Assembly: GCA_035545735.1 (NCBI GenBank)
Contig: DASZXS010000027.1
Span: 1-64,000 of the forward strand
Source: JAJYKC01 sp035545735
GTDB taxonomy: Bacteria > Acidobacteriota > Terriglobia > Bryobacterales > Bryobacteraceae
Reading direction: 5' to 3'
DNA length: 64,000 nt
Part shown: positions 9,369-17,804 of the stretch, piece by piece
Layout of the letters: each line of letters opens with the position of its first letter
Numbering within the stretch: position 1 is the first letter of the stretch
Made by a program: the position numbers and the translations under genes
Notes under the pieces: generated by a model
What the model saw: only the letters and a program-made list of their open reading frames with translations
Told to the model about the DNA's origin: nothing
Database searches by the model: none

Positions 9369-11315
9369 TTGAGCGAAATCACGACACAAAATATTCTGGA
9401 TTCGGGCGATCCGGCTCTTTTTGACGTCCGCACGCACGCCCCGGGGCCATCGGGCTTGCTCCCCTTCACCGCCGAGATGCTGCTTCAGCGGCCTTCCGGC
9501 GATCTCTTCGGATGGAGCCAGAACGCGGGAATGGGGTGGGAACCGGGGCAGCTCGGCCGCCCTGAATTTCTGATTCTAAGCACGCATGGGGGGTTGCGGG
9601 CGGCTGACGGTTCGCCGGTCGCGCTCGGGTTCCACACCGGGCACTGGGAAGTAAATCTTCTGGTGGAAGCCGCGGCGCGGGAATTGAAAAGTACGGGCGC
9701 CGTTCCCTTCGCCGCCTATTGCACCGACCCTTGCGATGGCCGGACGCAGGGCACCGCGGGCATGTTCGACAGTTTGCCCTACCGCAATGACGCGGCGACA
9801 GTGCTGCGGCGATTGATTCGTTCCCTTCCCACGCGTAAGGGCATTCTTGGAGTGGCGACCTGCGACAAGGGACTGCCGGCCATGATGATGGCGCTCGCCT
9901 CCATGCACGATTTTCCGGCCGTTCTCGTGCCCGGCGGCGTCACTCTGCCGGCGGAAGATGGCGAAGACGCCGGCCGTGTGCAGACCATTGGCGCGCGTTT
10001 CGCTCACCACGCAATCACTTTGCAACAGGCGGCGGAAATGGGCTGCCGCGCTTGCGCGACACCCGGGGGTGGATGCCAATTTCTGGGGACGGCGGCGACC
10101 TCCCAGGTGGTTGGCGAGGCGCTGGGGATGTCTCTGCCGCACTCGGCGCTCGCCCCCTCGGGACAACCGGCATGGACGGATATGGCGACGCGCAGCGCCC
10201 GGGCCTTACGGCGCATGGATACACAGGGAATCCGTATGCGCGACATCCTGACCGAGGCATCTCTCCGGAACGCCATGGCGGTGCACGCGGCATTCGGAGG
10301 CTCGACGAATCTCATCCTCCATCTCGCGGCCATCGCCTACTCGGCCGGTTTGCGCGCGCCGGATGCGTCTGTGTGGGCCGCGGTGAACCGGCGCATCCCC
10401 CGGATTGTCGATGCGCTGCCGAACGGCCCGAGGAACCATCCGACCGTGCAGGTGTTTTTGGCCGGCGGAGTGCCGGAAGTCATGCTGCATCTCAGGCGCG
10501 CCGGACTGCTCGATACCGGAGTGCTTACGGTTTCCGGGGAGACGCTGAAGTCCAATCTCGATTGGTGGGAAACCTCTCCACGCCGGGCCCAAATGCGCCG
10601 GCTGTTGAAGGATCGCGATGGGATTGATCCCGACGACGTGATTCTGGAGCCGGCGGACGCTCAAAAACGCGGCCTGACATCCACCGTCTGTTTTCCTACC
10701 GGAAATCTCGCTCCACTCGGCTCGGTGATCAAGAGCACGTCGATTGATCCCAGCGTCGTCGGGGAAGACGGCGTTTACCGCATTACGGGCCCCGCCCGCG
10801 TGTTTCTAACCGAAACGGCCGCGATCGCGGCAATCAAAGAGGGGAGTATTCATCCGGGCGATATTGTCGCTTTGATTTGCCGCGGGCCGTTAGGCTCGGG
10901 GATGGAAGAGACGTATCAGATTACCTCGGCCCTGAAGCATCTCGACTTCGGGAAACATGTAGCGGTGATCACCGACGCGCGTTTTAGCGGCGTCTCCACG
11001 GGCGCTTGCATCGGGCATATTTCGCCGGAAGCGCTTGCCGGCGGCCCGATCGGAAAATTGCGGGACGGCGATCGCATCGAAATCGTGATTGATCGCAACC
11101 GCCTGGAAGGCACGGTGAATTGCCTTGAAGATCTTTCGGCGCGTCCGCTTAGAGAAGACTTGCAGCCGGATAGCGCGCTGCCTGCCGACACGCGCCTGTG
11201 GGCAGCCCTCCAGGACGTAAGCGGAGGAACCTGGGCGGGCAGCGTTTACGATGTGGACAAGATTCTACAAGTGCTCGAAGCCGGGAAAAAAGCGTTAGCC
11301 GGGGAGGCAAATTAG
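9369..11315 (+). CDS. IlvD/Edd family dehydratase, YjhG/YagF (D-xylonate dehydratase) subfamily
   Basis: Iron-sulfur dehydratase, 648 residues, matching the YjhG/YagF branch closely along its whole length; conserved stretches include TAEMLLQRPSGDLFG, DPCDGRTQGTAGMFDSLPYRND, GVATCDKGLPA and TDARFSGVSTGACIGH. In that branch the reaction is removal of water from D-xylonate or similar aldonic acids to 2-keto-3-deoxy acids. Likely cluster cysteines are in DPCDG, TCDKG and the GCRACATPGGGC segment. I chose the TTG at 9369 because the encoded N-terminus aligns with the family N-terminus; no good ribosome site is visible. There are no other pentose genes nearby, so the substrate is inferred from family only. 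The end overlaps convergent thiG by 4 bp. Confidence 0.88.
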   Translation: MSEITTQNILDSGDPALFDVRTHAPGPSGLLPFTAEMLLQRPSGDLFGWSQNAGMGWEPGQLGRPEFLILSTHGGLRAADGSPVALGFHTGHWEVNLLVEAAARELKSTGAVPFAAYCTDPCDGRTQGTAGMFDSLPYRNDAATVLRRLIRSLPTRKGILGVATCDKGLPAMMMALASMHDFPAVLVPGGVTLPAEDGEDAGRVQTIGARFAHHAITLQQAAEMGCRACATPGGGCQFLGTAATSQVVGEALGMSLPHSALAPSGQPAWTDMATRSARALRRMDTQGIRMRDILTEASLRNAMAVHAAFGGSTNLILHLAAIAYSAGLRAPDASVWAAVNRRIPRIVDALPNGPRNHPTVQVFLAGGVPEVMLHLRRAGLLDTGVLTVSGETLKSNLDWWETSPRRAQMRRLLKDRDGIDPDDVILEPADAQKRGLTSTVCFPTGNLAPLGSVIKSTSIDPSVVGEDGVYRITGPARVFLTETAAIAAIKEGSIHPGDIVALICRGPLGSGMEETYQITSALKHLDFGKHVAVITDARFSGVSTGACIGHISPEALAGGPIGKLRDGDRIEIVIDRNRLEGTVNCLEDLSARPLREDLQPDSALPADTRLWAALQDVSGGTWAGSVYDVDKILQVLEAGKKALAGEAN

Positions 11316-12091
11316 TTGCCGACCACCCCGGTGAGCGGACTGCTCGCGCTGGCGTAAAGCTTCTTCGGCATGCGCCCGGCGAGATAAGCAAGCCTGCCCG
11401 CCTCAATGGCATGGCGCATCGCAACCGCCATTTTTTCCGGGTCTTCCGCCTGCGCAATCGCTGTGTTCATGAGCACGCCATCGAAGCCCAGTTCCATCGC
11501 CAGGGCCGCGTCGGAGGCTGTGCCGACGCCCGCGTCGACAATTAACGGAACCGAGGTAATCATCTCGCGCAGAATTCTCAGGTTGGTCACGTTCTGAATG
11601 CCGAGCCCGGACCCGATGGGAGCGCCCAGCGGCATTACCGCGGCAGCGCCGGCGTCAATCAGCCTCTTCGCATTCACCAGGTCATCATTCGTATAGGGGA
11701 GCACTACGAAGCCTTCTTTCGCGAGGACGCGGGTCGCTTCCACCAGACCCGGGTTGTCGGGAAACAACGTTTTCTCGTCGCCGATCACTTCCAGCTTCAC
11801 CCAGTTCGACAGACCGACTTCGCGTCCCAGCCTGGCCGTGCGAATCGCGTCGTCGGCGTTGTAACATCCGGCCGTGTTGGGGAGGATAAAGATCTTTTTC
11901 CGGTCGATGTACTCGAGCAGCGATTCCTTCGATGAGCCGGTCAGATTCACCCGCCGAACCGCCACAGTGGCGACTTCGGCGCCGGAAGCGGCGTGACAGC
12001 GCGCCATTTCGGCAAAACTCCGGTATTTTCCCGTGCCCACAAAGAGACGGGAATGAAACTCGCGATCACCGATACGAAGAATATCCTGCAT
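11312..12091 (-). CDS. thiG: thiazole synthase ThiG
   Basis: Builds the thiazole ring of thiamine from 1-deoxy-D-xylulose 5-phosphate, dehydroglycine and sulfur carried by ThiS. The 259-residue protein is full length with the ThiG hallmarks: RLFVGTGKY near the N-terminus, the Schiff-base lysine in VKLEVIGD, PLGAPIGSG phosphate-binding loop and VDAGVGTASDA. It lies 3 bp downstream of the yhhN-like gene, so it is probably the last gene of the sigE-like operon. The sulfur carrier gene thiS is 26 kb away (38336-38554), so the usual thiS-thiG linkage is broken here. Confidence 0.95.
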   Translation of the reverse strand: MQDILRIGDREFHSRLFVGTGKYRSFAEMARCHAASGAEVATVAVRRVNLTGSSKESLLEYIDRKKIFILPNTAGCYNADDAIRTARLGREVGLSNWVKLEVIGDEKTLFPDNPGLVEATRVLAKEGFVVLPYTNDDLVNAKRLIDAGAAAVMPLGAPIGSGLGIQNVTNLRILREMITSVPLIVDAGVGTASDAALAMELGFDGVLMNTAIAQAEDPEKMAVAMRHAIEAGRLAYLAGRMPKKLYASASSPLTGVVGN

Positions 12092-12094
12092 GCC

Positions 12095-12751
12095 TCATTT
12101 TACCGTCCGCGCATTTTCGAAGGCGCGGGCGAGGGAGAGCTGCGCCGCGTAGTAAGTAACCCAAATGAGTATTCCGCCCGCCGGAATAGCGCTTGAGAAT
12201 TTTCCCAGCGCGATTAAGGAATCGGAGGCAATGAACAGCAGCGCGCCCACCGCCGCGAGCGGCGAGGGAATCTTCGCGAGCATGGCGCACACGCCCATTG
12301 TGGAAATCACGGCGGCGTAGAGAATCACCGGCCCGCGGAGGCCGCCGAGAGCGCCGTAGATCCGGCTCAGTAGTGCCACGAGCAAGAGCAGGATTGCCAG
12401 AATCCCGGTCAGACGGGCGGCTCGCGGCGAGGGGATACGTGCGGAGAGAAACGCCCGGAAGAGAGCAATATAGAGCAGATGCGCGATCAGGAATGCGCCC
12501 AGCCCGAGCAGAAAAAGAGTGTCCGGCCCCAGTCCGCCCAGCCTAGAGACGCCCAGGAGGAAATCCCCCGCCGCGGACGCTGTCAAGGCAGCGCCCAGCA
12601 AGGCGTAGCGCCGGAACCCCGCCACCGCGAGCAGAAGAATGCTCAGTGTTTTAAAAATCACCGGCCAGTCGGCCCCGGTCAGCGGGCGAACGGCGAGAAA
12701 TATCGCCGAGGCGACGATGGAAAAAATGAAAATCGAACGCGTTCCAGGCAT
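12095..12751 (-). CDS. YhhN/TMEM86 family membrane protein (lysoplasmalogenase-like)
   Basis: Integral membrane protein of 218 residues with about eight hydrophobic helices and the family pattern GDFLLG and ASDSLIALGKF (acidic residues within helices). Family members include lysoplasmalogenases, which cleave vinyl-ether lysolipids; the activity of this protein is inferred only. The frame is open to 12856, but that extension lies inside rsmA, so I take the ATG at 12751, 4 bp after the rsmA stop. Translational coupling with rsmA is likely. Confidence 0.8.
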   Translation of the reverse strand: MPGTRSIFIFSIVASAIFLAVRPLTGADWPVIFKTLSILLLAVAGFRRYALLGAALTASAAGDFLLGVSRLGGLGPDTLFLLGLGAFLIAHLLYIALFRAFLSARIPSPRAARLTGILAILLLLVALLSRIYGALGGLRGPVILYAAVISTMGVCAMLAKIPSPLAAVGALLFIASDSLIALGKFSSAIPAGGILIWVTYYAAQLSLARAFENARTVK

Positions 12752-12755
12752 GACC

Positions 12756-13499
12756 TTAACCGCGCAAGCGGTGGAAAATTGCCGCGAGCTGCGCGACAGA
12801 GAGTTGCTCCGCGCGCATGCCCGCCTCCGCGAGGACATCCACGCGATCCTTGCCATAGGCGCCCGCCAGATTGTTGCGAAGCGTCTTTCGCTTTTGCCGG
12901 AAGCAGAGGCTCGCGAATTGCAAAAATCCCGCGGGATCGCTTACCTCGGGTTGGGGCCGGGGCATAAGGCGGATCACCGCGGACTCCACTTTCGGTGGAG
13001 GTTGAAAGGCCGAACGCGACACCGGAAACAGGACTTCGGCCTCGGCCAGGAGCTGCGTCTGAACCGAAAGGTAGCCGTATTCCCGCGTGCCGGGCCGCGC
13101 GGTGATTCGCTCGGCGACTTCTTTTTGCACCAGAAACACCGCCCGGCGCAATAGCGGTCCGGTGGCGAGAGCCCGTTCGATAATCGGCGACGTGATGTAG
13201 TAGGGCAGATTGCCGGCGATGACCGCCGGGCCCCAGCCATCCAGGGCAACCTTCAGGACATCGTTCTCAATCAACTCGAACTTCGGTTCATTGCGGAATT
13301 TCGCGCGAAGATATTGCGCGAGCACGGGATCGATTTCAATGGCAACCACGCGCGCGGCGCGGGTCAATAGCTGTGCGGTGAGCGCGCCCCGGCCGGGTCC
13401 GATTTCGATCACCGTTCCGCCGTCTTCACACACTGCCCCGGCGATCCGGTCCAGAATCGATTGGCGAACGAGAAAGTGTTGTCCGAGACGCCGTCCCAC
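12756..13499 (-). CDS. rsmA: 16S rRNA (adenine(1518)-N(6)/adenine(1519)-N(6))-dimethyltransferase RsmA/KsgA
   Basis: Dimethylates two adjacent adenines in the 3' hairpin of 16S rRNA during 30S maturation. The 247-residue protein begins with the family signature GQHFL, followed by SAM-binding EIGPGRGALT and the catalytic NLPYYITSP motif. GTG start at 13499, 28 bp after the anti-sigma stop. It is slightly shorter than the E. coli enzyme (about 270 residues), mainly at the C-terminus. Older name ksgA. Confidence 0.94.
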   Translation of the reverse strand: MGRRLGQHFLVRQSILDRIAGAVCEDGGTVIEIGPGRGALTAQLLTRAARVVAIEIDPVLAQYLRAKFRNEPKFELIENDVLKVALDGWGPAVIAGNLPYYITSPIIERALATGPLLRRAVFLVQKEVAERITARPGTREYGYLSVQTQLLAEAEVLFPVSRSAFQPPPKVESAVIRLMPRPQPEVSDPAGFLQFASLCFRQKRKTLRNNLAGAYGKDRVDVLAEAGMRAEQLSVAQLAAIFHRLRG

Positions 13500-13527
13500 G
13501 GATCCTCAGCGCGGCGGCGCCTGCGGA

Positions 13528-14259
13528 TCAGCCCCGGACATCAATGGCGCTGTTGCGGAAGGTCAGCCTGATTTTGCCGGGCACGGGCCGCCCGAACATC
13601 GTTCCCGGAGTGAAAACCGTGAACAGAAGCGTATTTTCGATGCTCCGGCGCAGGGCTTCCTTGTTAACCCCCGGGCCGCTAATGATGGAGTAATCGACGG
13701 CGCGCCCGTGACGGTCTACGATTAGGTCCACGACGGCATCGCCGCTAAAGCCAAGAGGCGCCATGCTCTTGATCGTCGCTTCCGTGGAAAGGACGGTAGG
13801 GACGTCCGGGCTTCCCTGGCGCTCCATCGTCAAATTCGGAACCAGCATGCTGAACAGAACGATGGCGGAGCACAGCCCTGTCGCCAGCGGCACCGCCAGC
13901 GGGCGCAGCACATCGCGGAAGTGCAGCTTCAGGCGTGTCCCCGCGGGCTCATGCAGTGACGTCGCTTTCAACCAGGCGGTGCTGAACGAAAGAGAACCGC
14001 GCGCGCCGCTAAAGCGTACCGTTCGCGCGCGCGTGCCCACCGCGCTCAAGCGAACGCGCAAATCGCCCGGGGCGGAGACCGGTGGCAGGGATCGCAGGGT
14101 GGCGCGAACCGCGGCCAGTTGACGCGACCGGTCGGTGCACTCCCGGCATTCGAGGAGGTGAGCGCGAAGCGCTTCGCGCTTCTGCTCCGCGTTTGCCCCG
14201 CGTTCCCAGTCCTTCGCCATTCGGTCCGCTGCGGTCTTGCAATCCATGTGGTCGTTCAC
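13528..14259 (-). CDS. zinc-finger anti-sigma factor with TonB-like C-terminal region
   Basis: Probable membrane anti-sigma factor for the ECF sigma factor encoded just upstream; the two genes overlap by 4 bp (ATGA). Residues 1-60 hold the zinc-binding His-x3-Cys-x2-Cys motif (HLLECREC). A single membrane helix sits near residue 130 (PLATGLCSAIVLFSMLV). The remaining 100 residues resemble the TonB C-terminal fold (GDAVVDLIVDRHGRAVDYSIISG), which may be the periplasmic sensing part. Function is inferred from position, zinc motif and topology. Confidence 0.83.
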   Translation of the reverse strand: MNDHMDCKTAADRMAKDWERGANAEQKREALRAHLLECRECTDRSRQLAAVRATLRSLPPVSAPGDLRVRLSAVGTRARTVRFSGARGSLSFSTAWLKATSLHEPAGTRLKLHFRDVLRPLAVPLATGLCSAIVLFSMLVPNLTMERQGSPDVPTVLSTEATIKSMAPLGFSGDAVVDLIVDRHGRAVDYSIISGPGVNKEALRRSIENTLLFTVFTPGTMFGRPVPGKIRLTFRNSAIDVRG

Positions 14260-14957
14260 TCGGAGGTCTGCATTTCGTTATGTGACTGTACCCACGTCAC
14301 GCCGCGCTCGGGTTCCTGGCCCGAAGCAAGCGCACGGCGGAGCGCCTCGCGCCCGCGCAAAATTCTGGATTTCACCGTCCCGATGGAGACGCCCAGAACC
14401 GTCGCGATCTCCTCATAGCGCATTTCTTCTATGTCACGAAGAACTACAGCGGCTCGAAACTTGGGGTTTAATGTCTCCAGCGCTCTTTCCACAATCGCCC
14501 GCATCTCGCCATCGGAGACCAGTTCGAACGGACTGCGGTCGTGTGCCGGCAGCAGCCCCGTATTCGGTTGCCCGTCATGGTCCGCGGGCGGGCTAACTTC
14601 CTGTCTCTGATGGCGGGAATACCACCGGCGGTGATTGTACGCTTCGTTCACGGCGATGCGGTAGATCCAGGTTCTTAGACTGCTGCGCTCGCGAAACGAT
14701 ACGATATTCCGAAAGATTTTAAGGAAGACTTCCTGAGTTATGTCGGCTGCTTCACTCGATTCGCCGAGAAGGCGGCATATCAGGTTGTAGACAGAGTGCT
14801 GGTACCGATCAATCAGCAACTCGTAGGCGCTGTCCGTTCCGTCCCGCAGTCCGGCGATCAGCCTTGCTTCCTCAGCCGAGCAACCTAAAGAAGGCGCCTC
14901 TGTTTCCGTGCCTGCCAGTAATGCGTCAAGTGGCAGGCCGATGATTGTATCCGCCAT
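14256..14957 (-). CDS. ECF-subfamily RNA polymerase sigma factor (RpoE-like)
   Basis: Extracytoplasmic-function sigma factor, 233 residues. Region 2 (YELLIDRYQHSVYNLICRLL through ADITQEVFLKIFRNI) and region 4 (LNPKFRAAVVLRDIEEMRYEEIATVLGVSIGTVKSRILRGREAL, shown here in part) are intact. It is followed by an overlapping anti-sigma gene, and a canonical RpoE-type promoter lies at 15004-15032, so autoregulation is likely. The N-terminal 30 residues before region 2 are variable. Downstream genes rsmA, yhhN-like and thiG may share its transcript. Confidence 0.93.
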   Translation of the reverse strand: MADTIIGLPLDALLAGTETEAPSLGCSAEEARLIAGLRDGTDSAYELLIDRYQHSVYNLICRLLGESSEAADITQEVFLKIFRNIVSFRERSSLRTWIYRIAVNEAYNHRRWYSRHQRQEVSPPADHDGQPNTGLLPAHDRSPFELVSDGEMRAIVERALETLNPKFRAAVVLRDIEEMRYEEIATVLGVSIGTVKSRILRGREALRRALASGQEPERGVTWVQSHNEMQTSE

Positions 14958-15003
14958 GGATTTCTAACCATCCTCGGACGCCCACGGTGCGGCTGTCAAC
15001 TGA

Positions 15004-15032
15004 TTAGACAGCACCCGCGGCCTAAAAGTTCC
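15004..15032 (-). promoter_or_regulatory. ECF (RpoE-type) promoter of the sigma/anti-sigma operon
   Basis: On the minus strand GGAACTT (15032-15026) is followed after 16 bases by GTCTAA (15009-15004). This matches the RpoE consensus (GGAACTT, about 16 bases, TCTRA) essentially perfectly. It lies about 50 bp before the start codon of the ECF sigma gene at 14957, the position expected for autoregulation. Confidence 0.8.
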
Positions 15033-15096
15033 CCCAGGCTTTGCGCCGCCGCCGTTGTGACGCTATTCCATTGATTCCAGAAGGAAATGCGCCTTG

Positions 15097-16209
15097 CTAG
15101 GGATGCTCGATTTGGTAGATCCGCTTGTAAAACTCTTCGTACCGCGGAATGATCAGCGACGTCGCGAAACGGGATTCGGCGGTGTGGCGGGCCGCGGCGG
15201 ACATGGATTGGTGGAGGCCGGGCTTGGTGAGCAGCTCGACGACGCGATCGGCCTGCGCCCGGAAATTACCCGGCTCTTCGAGAAAGCCGTCCGTTCCGTG
15301 TGTGATCAGCTCGGGAACCCCGCCCACGCGGGTCGCCACGGGCACGACGCCACAGGCCATTCCCTCCAGCGCCGCAAGGCCAAAGGATTCCATCTCGCTC
15401 GGCATCAGCAGGACATGCTTGCCCGGGAGAAGACGCTCGATGTGGTCCTGTTTGCCGAGGAAGTCTGTAAAAGGCGCGACACCAAGCTCGATCGCCAGCC
15501 GTTCCGCCGGGCCTCGCTCGGGGCCGTCGCCTGCAAGCAGCAGGCGCGCGGGCGCCCGCCGCCGGACTTCGGCGAGAATGCGAATGCAATCGAGGACGCG
15601 CTTGACGGGCCGGAAATTGGAGAGATGGACGAGAATGTTCTCTCCATGGTTCGGCGCGGGCGCGGGCCGGTAGATGTCGCAATTGACAAAGTTGTGGATC
15701 ACTTCAATCGGCCGCTCGACGCCGAAAAATTCTCTTGTGTGGGCGCGCAGGTTTTCGCTAATGCTGGTGACGCCATCGGACTGTTCGATCGAAAATTTCG
15801 TAATCGGAAAATAGGAACGGTCCGTCCCCACCAGCGTTATGTCGGTGCCGTGCAACGTAGTGATGAAAGGCAGCCTGCGCTTGGGGCCAAGCATCTGCTG
15901 CGCCAGCAGCGCCGCGATGGAATGAGGAATCGCGTAGTGAACGTGCAGCAGATCCAGTTGATAGGTCTGCGCCACATCCGCCATTCGCGAGGCCAGCGCC
16001 AGCACATAGGGCGGATATTGAAATAGAGGATAGCTGGTGACCTCGACCTCGTGATAGTGAACGGAAGGATTCGCGGCATCGAGCCGGATGGGATTCGCGT
16101 ACGTAATGAAATGGATTTGGTGGCCGCGGCGGGCGAGCTCAAGCCCCAGTTCGGTGGCGACGATCCCGCTCCCCCCGTAGGTCGGATAACAGGTAATCCC
16201 GATTTTCAT
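15097..16209 (-). CDS. bshA: N-acetyl-alpha-D-glucosaminyl L-malate synthase BshA
   Basis: First step of bacillithiol synthesis: transfers GlcNAc from UDP-GlcNAc to L-malate (family function). A GT4-fold glycosyltransferase of 370 residues that begins with the BshA-type KIGITCYPTYGGSGIVATELG and carries YAIPHSIAALLA, TTLHGTDITLVG, HLSNFRPVKRV and the C-terminal MPSEMESFGLAALEGMACG donor-binding motif. Its start overlaps the xseA stop by 4 bp (ATGA). The bacilliredoxin at 7650-8090 fits the same pathway. The other bacillithiol genes (bshB, bshC) are not in the window. Confidence 0.92.
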   Translation of the reverse strand: MKIGITCYPTYGGSGIVATELGLELARRGHQIHFITYANPIRLDAANPSVHYHEVEVTSYPLFQYPPYVLALASRMADVAQTYQLDLLHVHYAIPHSIAALLAQQMLGPKRRLPFITTLHGTDITLVGTDRSYFPITKFSIEQSDGVTSISENLRAHTREFFGVERPIEVIHNFVNCDIYRPAPAPNHGENILVHLSNFRPVKRVLDCIRILAEVRRRAPARLLLAGDGPERGPAERLAIELGVAPFTDFLGKQDHIERLLPGKHVLLMPSEMESFGLAALEGMACGVVPVATRVGGVPELITHGTDGFLEEPGNFRAQADRVVELLTKPGLHQSMSAAARHTAESRFATSLIIPRYEEFYKRIYQIEHP

Positions 16210-17555
16210 GACGTGACCTTAGCCTCCAGGCTGCCGTCCGCCACTCGGATGCGAATGCCGGAGCCGGCGGGCGCATCCCCCGGCGCTTTCACGATCTTTC
16301 CGGAACTATTTTGGACGATCGCATAGCCCCGGTCCAGGATCTTGAGCGGGCTAAGCTGTGTCAGGTGGGCCGTCAGCGTGTCGAGCGCGGTTTTGCGTTT
16401 CGCTATCCCTGCGCGGATCCGCTGCAGCGCCAGGCCGCGCGCTGTCTCCAGACGCCGCTGGAACCCGGCAAAACGGAGCCGGAGATCCAGCTCGCGAAGC
16501 TGCGCGTTGCTTCGCTCCCAACTCCGGCGGCTGAGCGTCAATTTGCCGCGGATCTGTTCCCGGAGACGGTAGTCCATCTCGTCGATTTTCTGCTGCCGCC
16601 GCCCGATCGAGCGGTGCAGGCTATTGGCCGCCCGTTCGATCCCCAGCTCATGGAGACGCCTCATGGAGACGGCCAGTTTGTATCGCGTCGCCTGCAACAA
16701 TTTGTGGCTGTAGCCGTCTAGCTGCTCCAGAACCTGGCCGCGCGTGCGGATCACCATTTCGGCGGCCGCCGAGGGTGTGGGCGCGCGAAGATCGGCGACG
16801 AAGTCGGCGATGGTGAAGTCGGTCTCATGTCCCACGGCGGATATCACCGGAACGCTCGAAGCCGCGATAGCGCGCGCTACCGCCTCTTCGTTGAAGGTCC
16901 ACAAGTCTTCGAGCGAACCTCCTCCCCGCGCCACGATCACTACCTCCGGCCATCCCGAAGCGCTGAAATAGTCGATGCCCCGGCAAACCGATTCGACTGA
17001 GCCTTCCCCCTGCACAAGCGATGGAAAGATCCGCAGATGCAGTCCCGGAAAGCGGCGATCGAGTACGCGCACAATATCCTGAATCACGGCCCCGGTGGGT
17101 GAAGTGACGATGCCGATCCGCAGCGGGTACTGCGGCAGAACCCGTTTGCGCTCCCGCGCAAATAACCCTTCGGCGTTCAGTTTGTCCTTGAGCCGCTCGA
17201 AGGCAAGTTGCAACGCGCCCAGTCCCTGCGGTTCGATCGATTCCACCAGCAGTTGATATTGCCCGCGCTCCTCATAGACGTCGATGCTGCCGCGGAGAAC
17301 CACCGATAGTCCATCTTGCGGCTTGCACTTGAGGTAACGGAAATGTTGGCGGAAGCAGACGCAGGCCAACTGCGAGGCGTGGTCTTTCAAGGTGAAGTAA
17401 CAGTGTCCACTGGCCGCCAGGCGGACGCCTGAAATCTCCCCCGCTACGAAAATACCGGAGAATTCCTCCCCGAGCATTTTGCGGATGCGCGTGCTCAGCT
17501 CGTTGACGGTATAGGTCTTCCGGACGGGTTCCCAGGAAAGCTCAATCTGTTCCAA
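16206..17555 (-). CDS. xseA: exodeoxyribonuclease VII large subunit
   Basis: Catalytic subunit of the single-strand-specific exonuclease VII. The 449-residue protein has the N-terminal OB fold (about 10-110, FVAGEISGVRLAASGHCYFTLKD), the catalytic domain (RIGIVTSPTGAVIQDIVRVL, then ARGGGSLEDLWTFNEE and SAVGHETDFTIADFVADLRAPTPSAAAE) and a long helical region. The small subunit xseB is not adjacent here, although it often is. The gene overlaps bshA by 4 bp, forming a two-gene unit. Confidence 0.95.
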   Translation of the reverse strand: MEQIELSWEPVRKTYTVNELSTRIRKMLGEEFSGIFVAGEISGVRLAASGHCYFTLKDHASQLACVCFRQHFRYLKCKPQDGLSVVLRGSIDVYEERGQYQLLVESIEPQGLGALQLAFERLKDKLNAEGLFARERKRVLPQYPLRIGIVTSPTGAVIQDIVRVLDRRFPGLHLRIFPSLVQGEGSVESVCRGIDYFSASGWPEVVIVARGGGSLEDLWTFNEEAVARAIAASSVPVISAVGHETDFTIADFVADLRAPTPSAAAEMVIRTRGQVLEQLDGYSHKLLQATRYKLAVSMRRLHELGIERAANSLHRSIGRRQQKIDEMDYRLREQIRGKLTLSRRSWERSNAQLRELDLRLRFAGFQRRLETARGLALQRIRAGIAKRKTALDTLTAHLTQLSPLKILDRGYAIVQNSSGKIVKAPGDAPAGSGIRIRVADGSLEAKVTS

Positions 17556-17657
17556 GTCTGATCGTACTTGATTTCGCCCGTCCTTCGATCTGGTAGGATG
17601 AGGCAGAAGAAGTGAAAACCGTCTCGCGGCCGGAATAACCCTTAGAGGCGACGATCG

Positions 17658-17780
17658 ATGCGAAAAATGACGAACGGAGGCCCAGGGATTTCCCAGAACG
17701 AAACCGTCGACGGAAGCGCTTTCATTGATATAATGAAACTATTCAAGTACGTGCGGGTCGCGTATGCGAATGAGGTCTAG
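17658..17780 (+). CDS. possible 40-codon leader ORF upstream of clpX
   Basis: An ATG at 17658 opens a frame of 40 codons ending with TAG at 17778-17780, 24 bp before the clpX GTG. I do not recognise the product, which ends in MKLFKYVRVAYANEV. Its 3' half covers the TATAAT element I propose as the clpX promoter, so it would only be translated from a promoter further upstream. It has only a weak purine stretch (AGAGG) at a usable distance. It may be a chance frame. Confidence 0.2.
   Translation: MRKMTNGGPGISQNETVDGSAFIDIMKLFKYVRVAYANEV
17707..17734 (+). promoter_or_regulatory. sigma-70-type promoter for clpX
   Basis: TCGACG (17707-17712, 4 of 6 matches to TTGACA), a 16 bp spacer and a perfect TATAAT (17729-17734). 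It lies about 70 bp before the clpX start in the 249 bp gap between divergent xseA and clpX. Apart from this promoter and the 40-codon frame I see nothing else in the gap. Confidence 0.55.
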
Positions 17781-17804
17781 ACTCTTTAAGCTCGGAGACT
17801 CCTT

